Below are positions 32,704-44,050 of a stretch of 64,000 bases of DNA, in pieces; within the stretch, counting starts at the first letter, position 1; every line of letters begins with the position of its first letter. The translations under genes were made by a program, and so were the position numbers. This stretch comes from Trileptium ribeirensis (lineage: Eukaryota > Nematoda > Enoplea > Enoplida > Thoracostomopsidae). Under the pieces are notes generated by a model, which was not told where the DNA came from, did not search any database, and worked only from the letters and a program-made list of their open reading frames with translations. The stretch spans positions 29,562-93,561 of the forward strand of contig JASANE010003497.1 in assembly GCA_030248225.1 (NCBI GenBank). Reading direction: 5' to 3'.

Positions 32704-35700
32704 CTCGAGTTTTCGTCGAAGACGTAGTGTGCCGCTATGGCGCTCCCGAGCAACTCGTTTTCGACCGACGAGGATGCTTCGTTTCAGAAGTCATGGAAGC
32801 CCTATGCGCTAGGCTACACACTTTTAAGCGAGAAACTTTGAGTTACAATCCGAAAGCCAATGGAGAAATCGAACGTTTCAACCGCACACTTTTATTCCTC
32901 TTAAGAGTAGCTTTACCTGAGAATGATCATACAACTTGGGACGAAGTTCTACCCTACTGCATAATGTCCTACAATTCCGCAGTACACGCTTCTACCCATT
33001 ACCCACCTTTCATGCTCATGCACGGATTCCAACCCCGTGTACCGGGTGGAATCGAGACACAGACTGATTGGGGACGCTATCCCGGAGCAGAAGCTTATCG
33101 TGCTAACGTACAACGATGGTTAGCCACGATTAGAGATCGAGCCTATCGCTCCATGGAATCCGCCAAGGAATACAGAAAACGTTACTACAATCGCAAAATT
33201 AAGGTCCCAGACTACCGAGTTAACGACCATGTTTGGGTCTACCGATACTATACAACACCTGGACTATCACGCAAGCTGGAACGCAGATGGTGTGGACCGT
33301 ATCAGATTACTAAGATAATGTTGCCCTGCATCTGTGTCAAACTCCCACCACAACCCAACGCCTCTGACCACGTAGTCCATGTCAATCGCACCAAACCATG
33401 TTATAGACCACTTAGTAGTTTTCCGGACATGGCCGACTTATTGAAAGCTGTGCCTCCCGCTTACATTGAAGCCGCACTACAGGAACCCGGAGAAACTATC
33501 CTTGCCGATAAATATTTCGCTAGGGAGTTACAGGCTGCCGACCCAGAGGCAGTCGACCGACTGCGCCAAGACATCGACGGCGCGTCCGATACAACTAGTG
33601 TAGAAATTGGCGATCCTAATCTAGTATACACGCAAGCTCAGGCTGACATACACCGCGCCGTAGTGGAACAATTAGCCATTCAGGCCCCAGTTCAAGGTTC
33701 ATCTGGAGCTCCGCAACAAAACAGACTACCTATTTGTGATCCCGATAGAACTCCCGACACCGAATGGCGCGCTATCTCGCAGGAACTCGCTACACAAGAC
33801 CTCGCTAAGCTGCCGTACGCGCTTGGTAGGCCCCCAGGCTCATTCTCTCCAGAATACAGACGACATACTGCCCCAGTTACCATACGGGAACACGAGCGAT
33901 CCGTCAGAACGGAGGAACCAACTAGACCTTTAGCCCTGCCACGCTCAGGAAATGGTCGATCACTAGGCCCATTTAACGTCAACGACTTAGGCCTCGTCGA
34001 ACTACTTGCCTCGCAGGATCCAGACGAGCCCTCACCTCATACTCCCGAATCAGCTATATCTCCTACCTCAGCCGTACAACACGCCGTCCAGACTTCGCCG
34101 CTTACGCCTGCCCAGCGCCGCGCCGCAGTCGCTACACAAACCTGCCGCAGTCCCCGTTCGCAACGCTTAGTCTCTGACTCGGACAAACCACTGGTACCGT
34201 ACCGCCCCCGTCGCGAATCTCCTGAGCTACATGAACTGCGATACCCCAAACCCCGACACGCTTATTCCGCTCCACCTACTCCGCTCCCACACACGCCGCT
34301 AATGCCTCTAGGATTCGAAGCTACGCTAGAAGAGTATACCCCAGATGAATGGATTACACCGTACTCGACACCTCCTAGACCACCACCTACGCAATCCGCA
34401 CCAGTGTATAGCCAGCCTCCCGTAGAACCAGCTCCAACTCGAAAACCCGTACCTAAACCGCGACAGAAACCCGTTAAAACCCCCACACCGGCTCGCGAAC
34501 CAGTGTCCTCTACAAATTCTGAAGGCACCTCACCCGAAACTGTGGAATCCCCAACACCGCCGCATCGATGGACGATCCCACCCTTACTCTCACCCCTTGC
34601 GGAACGCAAAGCTAGGACCCCACCTCAGCATTGGATAGCTTCAGTTGCGTTATCACCCCTACCGGAACAAGAGACTGGTACTCCTCAGGTTTCTTCCTTC
34701 GGTCGCTGGACCACTAGGAAACAGAACCAACAATCAGAATGGGAATGGGCATTAGAAGAGAGGAAAATAATCAGAGATGAAGAGGCCCGTGCTCGAGGAG
34801 AACTTCAGGATGCAACCGATTTAGTAGAATATTTAGCAGGACCTATTATACAGCACCCACCCTCGGAGGCCCAAGCGGCCACCGACGACATTGTAGCAGA
34901 ATTTGTTGAAAGCTTGGCTAGGAAACGTGAGGAAAAGGAAAGAGATTCGAAAGAGTCACGTCGACCCACCGAATCTTCGGAGGGAGGCAGACCTAAACGA
35001 TCTGGAAAACGAGCCGTTCCCGCGGTTAGTGAGACCACCTCGACCATAGGCGAGTCAACCCAGGGTTCTTCTATTCGGGGGAGGAAGAAGGCGCCGCCGC
35101 GCAGCGCATCCTCCGCCATAAAATGGACTCTGGCTCGACCCGCACGCGCTAAAGCTCAACCGCATGTTAGTTGGGAAGACTGGGACGATGAAATACCCCT
35201 GAGTCAACTGTTACCGGGACTTAGTCGGAGACCCCGCTTCGAACTTGACCCTTCTACGGAGGAAAGTGAGGGTTCCCCTGAGTTGGGACCTTCTGGTGAG
35301 GATATCGGGGAAAGGACCGAGCCTCCCCAACCCACTCGACGACAACCACATCGCCAGGCTAGAGACCGCCGTCGAGTCTATGAAGACTATATACCACATG
35401 GAGTCGAAGCTCGAGTGGTGATCCCGCGCCTGATTCCCCAGAAGCCTGCTCCCCGACCACCTGCCCCAGTTAGACAAACCGTGCCTTTTGCTAGCCCAAC
35501 TCGAAATCGTGACCCTGTTATGCCCATGAACCCTCCAGCCCGGAGTGTTCGTGCCCAGCACGACATGTTTTAACCTTTTAGGGACCTCTTTGACGACCAA
35601 GACATTGAGGATATGTTAGCCGCACATCCTGATTTAGAACCGGACGAGGATAACGGACAACGACGATTACGACCTGACGACATTGGACTGGAGGTGGTTC

Positions 35701-35738
35701 AACCTCTGAGACAACCACCTCGGGAAAGACGATATTAG
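32529..35738 (+). CDS. Integrase catalytic core, GPY/F domain and very long Pro-rich extension (one in-frame stop)
   Basis: First ATG 32,565; open from 32,529. The catalytic triad is present: Asp in MSVDIL (32,583), Asp in VFDRRG (32,763) and Glu in NGEIERF (32,871), giving the canonical D-x35-E spacing; the usual D-R-G is D-R-R here. A GPY/F module (RRWCGPYQITKI) lies at about 33,285-33,320. Integrase inserts the cDNA into chromosomes. The frame then continues for about 730 further codons of mostly disordered Pro/Ser/Arg/Glu-rich protein, with a PP.RW...LSPLAERK-type motif repeated at 34,555-34,715 and basic KR clusters. TAA at 35,571 interrupts it, but the frame resumes with an acidic tail to TAG 35,736-35,738. 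I see no chromodomain. Confidence 0.92.
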
Positions 35739-35818
35739 CGCAGACGCCAACCAAAGACATCACCCTCGAGTACTCGAGCTCCCGCGCCAAACGCCCTCAA
35801 GAACCGCCATTAACGGCG

Positions 35819-36421
35819 ATGAATATTATTGCAGGAAATACCGACCGACAAATCAACACAATGGAACAACTCTCACAATCACGTGTGCCATTCTTCACCA
35901 TCAACTACGGTGCACCCATCGAACCATTTCTCTCAAAGGGCACACGTTGGCCAGAACTATCAAATATGGCTCCGTTGGGTCAAACAATCACGCAGTACCC
36001 AATCGAGTATGCTTCAACGGAGCAAGGATACCAACTCTTGGTCACTTATCTATTCGACGAAGACCAAGCCAGACAAGACATCTCCGATCTCAAGTTGGGA
36101 GCTCGACACATTAAGGCTATCTCCCGGAGAAACAAAGCAAAATTCCTCGATCCCGAAACGACGGAGCGCCTTCGCCCTGCCCTACCGCACCTCATGCGAA
36201 CAGTGCTCCTCGAAAAGTTCAAGCTCCCAAAATTCCAAAACGTCCTACTCGCCACTGGCCATGCGCAATTGCTCGAGGCGAATCGCACCGACTCATTTTG
36301 GGGAATCGGTCTTGGACCGGAAGACATCGCCTTTGGACGACGTCCACGGCCATGTCACAACGTCGTGGGCCGCCTCTTAGAAGAAATACGGACCTTCATC
36401 CGTCACGGAATTGCCAACTAG
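35819..36421 (+). CDS. NADAR-domain protein (YbiA / DUF1768 family)
   Basis: A 200-residue product from ATG 35,819; the frame is also open upstream, so it may be joined to the preceding extension. The whole length fits the NADAR fold: ELSNM (residues 46-50) for the family's 'F-x-SNf' start, STEQGYQ (66-72) for the 'EHaYQ' helix, a M(R)..LL.KF segment (125-134), TGHAQLLEAN (146-155), the hallmark WGIG (161-164) and N..GRLL.EIR near the end. Known NADAR proteins process NAD/ADP-ribose derivatives, including removal of ADP-ribose from modified guanosine. In this element the gene sits after integrase, where Gypsy-type viruses usually keep env. What it does for a retrotransposon is unknown; countering host ADP-ribosylation is a guess. 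It ends at a single TAG, beyond which the frame stays open. Confidence 0.85.
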   Translation: MNIIAGNTDRQINTMEQLSQSRVPFFTINYGAPIEPFLSKGTRWPELSNMAPLGQTITQYPIEYASTEQGYQLLVTYLFDEDQARQDISDLKLGARHIKAISRRNKAKFLDPETTERLRPALPHLMRTVLLEKFKLPKFQNVLLATGHAQLLEANRTDSFWGIGLGPEDIAFGRRPRPCHNVVGRLLEEIRTFIRHGIAN

Positions 36422-36979
36422 CCCAAAGTCCTTATTCTGGGCGACAATATGGCCGCACCGCTCGTAAAGATGGCAGCTTCAAAGGGATGGTTTGCCATCT
36501 CTTGGCCCGGAGCCACTATGCAATTCCTGATACGTCTGGCGACGTGTATTGCGACGCCTCAGACCGAGACCATCGTGATACTTGGCGGATATAGAGCCGC
36601 CCTTAGGTCTAAACCATTCGAAGGTCGTCTCTTGGACACACCAAGCAAGGTCATGCGCCGTGTGCGCCGGCACATTTGCTCGTTCGATTACCTCTTGCGC
36701 GACGGAGCGCGAGCAATCATCGCTCCACCACCACCAACATGGGACATTGGACAAGATGACGTGGACACATGGACTAAGAAATTTACCCAATTATTACAAG
36801 ACTTTAAATGTCAATTCCCCGATCGGGCACAGAAGTCCGTGATGCCCCACTACACGCCGGAACTATTGGAAACAGGAGCATGGGAAACGGGGCCCAGCGA
36901 CGACCCACCCGCGGAACCTCAGGTCACGGAACCATACGTTGGCTTCCTCCGCAAATGGGTGGAAAAGCAAGTCTCATAA
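36422..36979 (+). pseudogene. SGNH/GDSL-hydrolase-like domain, catalytic Ser apparently lost
   Basis: Same frame as the NADAR gene, separated from it only by TAG 36,419-36,421; first internal ATG 36,449. The order of motifs resembles an SGNH hydrolase: PKVLILGDN at the start (block I, normally GDS), WPGATM, then a hydrophobic strand and GGYRA (ETIVILGGYR; normally GxND), then a Rossmann-like alternation. The nucleophile Ser is Asn and the block III Asn is Arg, so esterase activity is not expected. SGNH domains occur in some other retroelements, for example the ORF1 esterase of CR1-type LINEs. The assignment rests on pattern only and a structural comparison could overturn it. Confidence 0.45.
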
Positions 36980-37594
36980 GGAGAAATGAGCTCTTAAGAA
37001 AACGGAATAAATACGGGACAATGATACCGGGGCTATAAACCTAGGAGTGCGCAATATATAGTTATTACAACGGGATATATATAACCATTCATGCCGTTAT
37101 GTTATTGTGTGTCTATCAGCGTATGTATGTTACAGCAAAAAGGAGACTTTGGCCACCAAAGCACTCAAATGAATCTTTCCAACCCAGGTAAAAAGTCCTT
37201 TTTCCCCTTAAAATATAGGAGAAGGACTTAGGGTCGTAAGAGTTAGGGTCGTAAGAGTCGTAAGAACTTTGTCGGAATCACCACATCAGTAAAGCACAGC
37301 CAACATCCGTCACAAAAATAATTTGCCGAACAAACAAACTCAGCCAAAAGTAATAAGCGTTCGTGTAGCACTTACTGATACACTGTCTGTATATATAGGT
37401 TAATTTATTCTGGGGGACTTTTTCTTTTCTCTCTTGGGTCGTTTGGCATCAGTAATTCTGCGCCTTTTTGATAAGGGACCCCGACAGGGATCCCGATGTA
37501 AGAGAAAAATGGTGACAATGAACCGGACACATACAGACATTACTTTAAACCCGTATATCTAAGTCCGAAAATTTCCATTTAAAAATATAAGAGA
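36980..37594 (+). other. 3' untranslated region of the giant element; weak polypurine tract
   Basis: No coding frame. 'gtcgtaagagttagg', with 'gtcgtaag' repeated at 37,230-37,265, is a small tandem motif. The sequence before the right LTR (aaaaatataagaga) is A-rich but a poor polypurine tract. A better purine run (gtaagagaaaaatgg) lies about 85 nt upstream. Plus-strand priming therefore cannot be assigned with confidence. Confidence 0.5.
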
Positions 37595-40500
37595 TGTAAC
37601 AGGGCCGCTTCGGCCCTGTCACGAATATTTCCGGATCTTCGCACTCAAAATTGTATCGGAAAGCGTTGGCCAATGCTGTTGGTAAAGACAAGGAAATCTC
37701 GCTTGTATCCGCCAACCGTTTTGTGCAAAAATGTAATAAACTGTTTTGTATAAAATGTCGTTTACCGTTTTGCATAAAAATGTAATAAACTGCTTGGTAT
37801 AAAATGTCGTTTACCGTTTTGCATAAAAATGCAATAAACTGCTTGGTATAAAATGTCATTTACCGTTTTGCATAAAAATGTAATAAACTGTTTGATATAA
37901 AATGTCGTATACCGTTTTGCATAAAAATGTAATAAACTGTTTGGTATAAAATGTCGTATACCGTTTTGCATAAAAATGTAATAAACTGTTTTGTATAAAA
38001 TGTCGTATACCGTTTTGCATAAAAATGTAATAAACTGTCTTGTATAAAATGTCGTATACCGTTTTGCATGGAAATGTCAAAAAACTGTTTTGTATAAAAT
38101 GTTGTATACCGTTTTGCATAACATGTCGTGCACTGTTTTATCCATTCCGTTTCGTATGACATGTCGTGCTCCGTGTTGTAATTGCCGAATTTGATCATCG
38201 GGACGAGTGTTGGGTGAGGCACACTGGACGAAATAAAGAAATTAGGTTGATCGAGCCGATTTAGGACCCTGGACACTATGCTCCACACCGACCGAAAGTA
38301 GGCTTCACGTTGCAACCACAACCAGCCGCCGCTACGCGTTAGAAATGTGACGGTGATGACCGTCCGGGAATAGGAGGCCCCCGACTGCACGTTCAAGAAA
38401 GCAAGTTTGTTAAGACTGAAATCGCAAATATCAAATTTACTTGGTTTTAGCAATATACTGAGCAATGGTTACGAAAAACAACAAGACAGAATAAGCGGAA
38501 ATCACACTTTTTGTAGTCTTCGCAGGCATGCGGAACGACGGATGCCGGGTTAATTCGAAGGCCCGCCACCGTCCACGGTGCAATGATCCGGAACATAACC
38601 AGAGTAGACGGGTAGAACATGTTGGGGAAGTGTGAGGGGACTTCCAAAACCGCCTCGGACAACGCCAGAACTTCGCCCGTACTACGTAGAGACAATCGCT
38701 ACTTACGCTAGGTAGGATTGTCAACGTGGAACCCGGACAGTTACCTTCCATATATTTAGGACATATCATATATACAATATGTACATGTATCTATTTATGT
38801 GTGTGTCCTGTGGACGACTTTTAGGCAGAACCGCCATGTTTATGCAGCCTATTGCCGTATACGACTAATGCAAAACCCACTTTCCGACGTCCCCGTCGCC
38901 GTACCCCGCCTCAGAACCGGTGCATGCGACCCCTTGTTTTGTTCATCGTGACTAGTTGAATCAAACAATAGGTGTCGAACCTCTCCTCGGGTCCCTGTTA
39001 ACTCGCGGTAGCCTCGCAAGGATGCCTAGGAAGCAGTTGTCAACCGCTGATGGGCACCGATAAATCGAGATTTTTCGCTCAACTCTAAAGTGGGCGAACC
39101 GCCCCCCATTCGATGAGACATCTCCAAAAATACCCGGCGGGTCCCGGTCCGCCGCGCCGTTAACCCGGACGGCCGACAAACGCGCCCTCACCATAGCCAC
39201 GACTCTCTCTAATGGCCGCGATTTTAGGACTGCTTTCACTCCTGCCGCCCTGGTGGCAATATCACCCGTTTGAATTGTCGTTGGACGGCGAGTCCAACGA
39301 TACCAGGCGGGCGTCGCTCCGCCCAACCGTTAACGCAGGAGAGCCCGCCAAAGCTCCCCATACTAATACACATCGGAACCCATAAGTGGGTTCCGACCCG
39401 CTTCTATGTCTAACCCCCTTGTGTTTGGTGTCAATCGACCCCGTTTTCCGTCCTGGGGCCGAATCTGACCCCAGCCCCTCGAAATTCCCCCGGGATTCCC
39501 CTTGTCCCGCTTCCCTTCCCACGCCCTCTTCGTGTCCTCGCTGTCCTTTCGCTTTTGTCCTCGTTCTCTCTCTAACCGACATTTCTAGTCGGTTTTCATT
39601 TGTCGCTCTGTCGTTGTTGATGTTGTTGTTGTTTTTGGTGTGCTATGAGTATGTATTTATCCTGAGCGACCTTTCTGTCGCTCAGGACGCCGTTGTGTCT
39701 ACTGTGTGTAGTATGTGTATGTGTCTGCGTGTGTATATGTATCATATTTACATGTAAGTATCTATACATATATGTATGTATATATATATATTTATAAGGA
39801 CACGACATGAACGAGGACGACCGAGGACAAAACATACAAAAATTGCAAAAATTTCAGAGTTTTGCGGACGGACAAAACGTGGACTGACAAGACGAACGGG
39901 GGGGCGACTTTAGGGCCCTCCCGCGGACCCCAGGGGCCTTGGAGTAGGCCCCCGGATCAATTAAGAGTACGTTAGGGTTCGCCCCGTCTCTGACCTCGAG
40001 ACGGGCTTTCTTTCGTTGTCGGTTTTCCCCCGGCGAGACTTCGAACTACCGGCATTCACATACAAATTTCAAATTGGCTCGGTTCTTTTCGACGTTTTCG
40101 GCTGTAATCAGGAACGAGGGTCATCTGCTAAGTTAGATTTAGCTTAATTAGGATGGCGGCAAGTCGAGGACAACAAAGACCAAGTCGATCGCCGCCGAGT
40201 TAGGATGAGATGGGAAGACCGAACAATCAAAATTCAAACAAATTGACACGCTAATTGGGGTTGAAGAAGAAGTTGCGTGTCCCGAAAGTAGTTGTAATAG
40301 TTTGAGTTAAGTTGGGATCGGAAATTGTTCGAACATTGTGAGGTTAGGATCCAATTTCGCTGGACATCCGGCGATGAGGACGGGAAATAGGGACTTCAAA
40401 ATCTACTTTTCTTGGGAAAATTTGGACAAAAATCACAGATGGTCAACTTCCGAATACTCGGAAGATTCAAACTTAAAGTCGGCAAATTTAATTGAAGCCG

Positions 40501-43500
40501 ACTCTCTTTAAGGACATCGATGGTTTACGGTAGCCCTCGAGATTCAAATTTCCGGAAGTGTCCCCAATAGGACACTGGACAGAAAACCCAAAAAAGTGGG
40601 CGTCAAGAAATCGCCAACGATTGGACGGCGACAAAATCGCCATCGTATACAGGCAGAAATTTCGAGGTTACGACCAACGCGTCGAATCTTAGAATCAGTT
40701 CGACTTCGACAGCGCGGAGTTCGGTCGACTTTACTGACCGGTTCCGACGCACTGTTTTAACGTGTTTAGTTTTCACGCCGCTCTGTTGGTTTTCGCTTTT
40801 CGTTTGCCTCGGATCGACTCGATGGGCGAAGATTTCCGCGTAGGTGTATGCCTGAGTGCAGTCAGGATTGATCAAACCAATGCGAAGTCTTTCTGATTCC
40901 CCGTGGTCATAGGTAGAAAACACCGAAATGGACGTCCAGACTTTACATGACTTGTTTCTTTTGAGTTAGGTTAAATAAATTTTCGTGAGCCGACCACGGT
41001 AAAATCCTTGAACGTGCACACCACTAAATAAGGACTTGGTCGATGATTTGTTTTGATGGTTTTCAAATTTGCAGCTTAGTGGATTGTCCAACGCCCATGC
41101 CGTGTTTGGGCTTGGACCGAAATGCAGGTTAGGGACGGAGGTCTAGCTTCCGTCGGGTTTTAGGAAACCCTTAAAATTTCATTTTGTTCTTGAGCTAAGA
41201 AAATTTGGGAACGCAAAAGACAGATCAAATTCTAGGTACTACCACTTGAGCTTAAGGTGTTTGCTACTTACGCTGAATGATGCTTAAGGATAGTCTCAGT
41301 TTGATTGCTTGACACCAACCCTAAGGTGTTTTCACAAAGTTAGCTGGTATCTTGCCTAGGTACAAGTTTTGTTGCGACGACTGACCGAATTAACTTTAGA
41401 CGCCCCTCTAGACCCCGCCTTATTCCAAAAAACGAGCTGGAGGAGCAAACTCCCCCCCCCCCAGCTGAACAAAATTTAGCCGACCTCGACCTAGGACGAT
41501 GACGCTTCGTTCTGTGGTAATACACAAGTTTTGGACCCAAATAAGAACGTGATCAAAACGATTAAATTTACCGGTGTTCGCCATTGCCCTACGCAATGGT
41601 CTTCTCTCGAGGCCATTGTTTAAAAGGACTACAATTAAGGCTTGCCCTCGAGCCATCATTAGATACCGCCGTTGCGGGAGAAACGCTTCGCGTCCCCGCC
41701 TTCAAATAAAATTTTAGGATTTTCAAAATTTAAGGAAAACTTACCCCCTCGCCCTGGCCAGTCCGGCCCCATACCGGGCGAGTGCAAAACCCCTTTTTCT
41801 TTTTGGAGCGAGTTGATCGCTGAGTTTAGTTTTTTGATTTTAGCTCGGTTTGCCCGTTAGGCTATGTACTATGTATGCCAGGTTTCTCTTTTCCTATATT
41901 TTCAGTGTCAGCCAGTATATTTTCCCAGTTCGTGAGTTGATCCTGCACGGAGAATTCAAGTCCGCTGCAGTTTCATTAGTCTTAACCACTCAGCCATAGA
42001 AGCACACCAACATCTACTATTAAGTTGGTAATAACTCAACTGAACTATAGGGCAGTCGAGACACTGCATACGGCAGTGTATTAGGACGACAAAATCGTCG
42101 TTAGAGAGAGGCAAAAGACAAACGACCAAAGAGAAAACAAAGGACGCTGACGCGTCCCGGGCCGATCGCCCATGGCCCGATAATTCCAAACGGCCCCAAA
42201 ATGCAGGAATAAGGCCGAGTTACCTTTCGACTCGACGCGTTGAGCCTGTAAAACCTGTCCCTATCAAAATTCTAGTAGGAAAATGGGACAGTGAACTAAA
42301 TAAAATTACAAAACGAAAACTAAATAACCAGGCCTGCCCCGTAGGGGCTGCGTCGTAAGTTGCATGGGAGGACGCGTCGTGCCGTTTAGTTCCCCGATCA
42401 CATTTAACCGGCCGAACGCCGACGCATTGATTGATTCCCCCCCCCTTTGTTTGTTTTTCTTCTCTAGTTTTCGGTTCGGTCAGTCGTCCTACAACGTAGG
42501 TCAGGATGTCAAATGCACTAGAGCAAATTCAGGCGTACGCACAAATGCGAGCATGTTCTGAGCACAAAGTTCCAGGCATCCCTTGTCACCTGTAAGAGTC
42601 GGTATCGCCCGACGTTACGTTACAGCAATGCAAGCGAGCTCACGCTGTCAGTTCGGACCACTGCTTCTCCTTCTGTCCCGCCGTATTATTCGTCGCCTCG
42701 AGCGACCGGCATTACGGAGCATTTTCCGAAGCACTCTAGGGCCCTGCTTAAGGTACTGCATAGCTGACCAACTCGCTAACATTGAGTCGAAGTAGGGATA
42801 ACCGCTCCTAGGCCACGCTCGCGCGTGCATCTGCATACTCCGTACATGTTTCCCGTTTCTGTCTTGCACCCCAAAATCCACAGAACGGAAGCGACCGCTG
42901 TGAGCTGCTGCTAAGCATCCCCGGCATGGTCACGAACACTCGTCCCCTGATAAGACTTGATTATTAAAATAAACTTTGTATTCTAAACTCTGTGTTCAGA
43001 CTTAACTCAATCCGAGACGCTAGGAATTTTCTACTTGCTTCATGGTTTGTCCGTCCGGACGAGCAGGCACTGCTCGCCATGGCTTGTTCGCAAGAATGCC
43101 GCAAGCCCTGACGAGTATGGCATTCCACCTAATTTATTTGGCGTTTTACTGGAACCAAGGATTAATACCTAAAGAACACAGTCGAAAAGTTACCTCGTCT
43201 CCATCCGTAATTCGAAAAGTTCAATAGGGATTTTTGAATACTTTCATCGAAATAGGATTTATTGAAAAGCGCAGGCCACGCCATTGATAATGCGACAGTA
43301 AACACTCAGGGCTTGTAGGAACCCTGTGGGGGCCACATAGGGCAATGCTCTATCACGGAGCATACAGCGATCTTAACTAGGTCAATCAACTTGAGCTCCA
43401 AATTTCTAGGGACTTTTTTCATATTTTATTTCAAAACTTATCACGCTAAAATAGAACTAAACAACTTCCGATGAGTCTAAGATAGGGAATAGCGGCTAGG

Positions 43501-43775
43501 CTCCATGACCTGCGAGCAGGTGTCGGTGCTAGCCTCCCTGGGGGACCTCAGAAATCATACCCGATACTAGACACGTGCGCAACCCTTCGGGCGGGGTCCG
43601 AACACACCCCGTGAAGCGCGCCTGCGGCCTGCTAAGCTGCGTAGCTTCTTGGGTCTGACCAAGGATAGGTTCAAAATTTTGTAATCACGGTCCACCCTTG
43701 AGGTTACGATAGCCGGGCTCGTATGGGCATGGTGTTAGGAAGTTGCGCCATGCAGCTGCGTCACCGGTTATTACA
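37595..43775 (+). repeat. Right (3') LTR of the giant element, 6,181 bp
   Basis: TGTAACAGGG...GGTTATTACA. It aligns with 13,721-20,124; the net shortening is explained by a missing segment equivalent to 16,931-17,207 and an extra 49-bp array unit. By eye, mismatches are uneven: 1 in about 180 nt around 41,160-41,340, but 7 in about 190 nt around 42,974-43,163. Confidence 0.95.
37722..38140 (+). repeat. 49-bp tandem array with TATA-like motifs (right LTR)
   Basis: About 8.5 copies, one more than in the left LTR. TATAAAAT starts at 37,749, 37,798, 37,847, 37,896, 37,945, 37,994, 38,043 and 38,092, an exact 49-bp period. Minus-strand frames through it encode a meaningless repeat because three units make 147 bp. 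Confidence 0.85.
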
Positions 43776-43779
43776 CATA
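43776..43779. repeat. Target-site duplication, right copy (CATA)
   Basis: Matches 13,717-13,720 and closes the giant element. Confidence 0.85.
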
Positions 43780-43824
43780 CAGCGATTAACGCTATGTATA
43801 CAGCTAAAGCACTACTGTATAATA

Positions 43825-44050
43825 ACCTGCGTCCTTTCCACGATTGTAGCCAGACTTTGAACCTCTGCTCTGGCATTATACTAGATCAATTGCTAAGGCG
43901 AAGTCTATATTCTTCAGTTTCCGTCGGGTATTATATAGCAATAGCAAGTTGTTGAGATTAGGAAGATTAATATCCTATATGTTACATGTATTCTTTCCAC
44001 ACCGGTTCCCGAGTTGGAAGCTCTGCTCTGGCATTTTTATTGGATGATAT
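43825..44050. repeat. Two-copy direct repeat beside the insertion site
   Basis: 'cgtcctttccac', then 'gaacctctgctctggcatta' at about 43,830-43,880 recurs as 'attctttccac', then 'gaagctctgctctggcattt' at about 43,988-44,037 (period about 158 bp). Confidence 0.5.

Larger units (their letters stand above)
13721..43775 (+). mobile_element. Giant Ty3/Gypsy-class LTR retrotransposon with envelope gene (about 30.06 kb)
   Basis: The element is bounded by 6.2-6.4-kb direct LTRs beginning TGTA and ending TACA, flanked by CATA duplications. The 17.5-kb interior carries, all on the + strand, gag, a zinc knuckle, acidic and Cys-rich accessory frames, an envelope-like gene, aspartic protease, reverse transcriptase, RNase H, integrase, a long Pro-rich extension, a NADAR domain and an SGNH-like domain. 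RT, RNase H and integrase follow in the Ty3/Gypsy order. Typical Gypsy elements are 5-10 kb, so both LTRs and interior are greatly enlarged. In-frame stops at 22,777, 24,783, 25,134, 35,571 and 36,419 and several frame changes suggest this copy is not autonomous as it stands. LTR differences suggest an insertion that is not recent but far from ancient. Confidence 0.95.

Noticed and set aside
32760..32775. Extra Arg in the integrase D-R-R-G motif read as an insertion that breaks the enzyme
   Set aside because: The spacing from this Asp to the catalytic Glu is exactly D-x35-E, so it is a substitution pattern and not an insertion.
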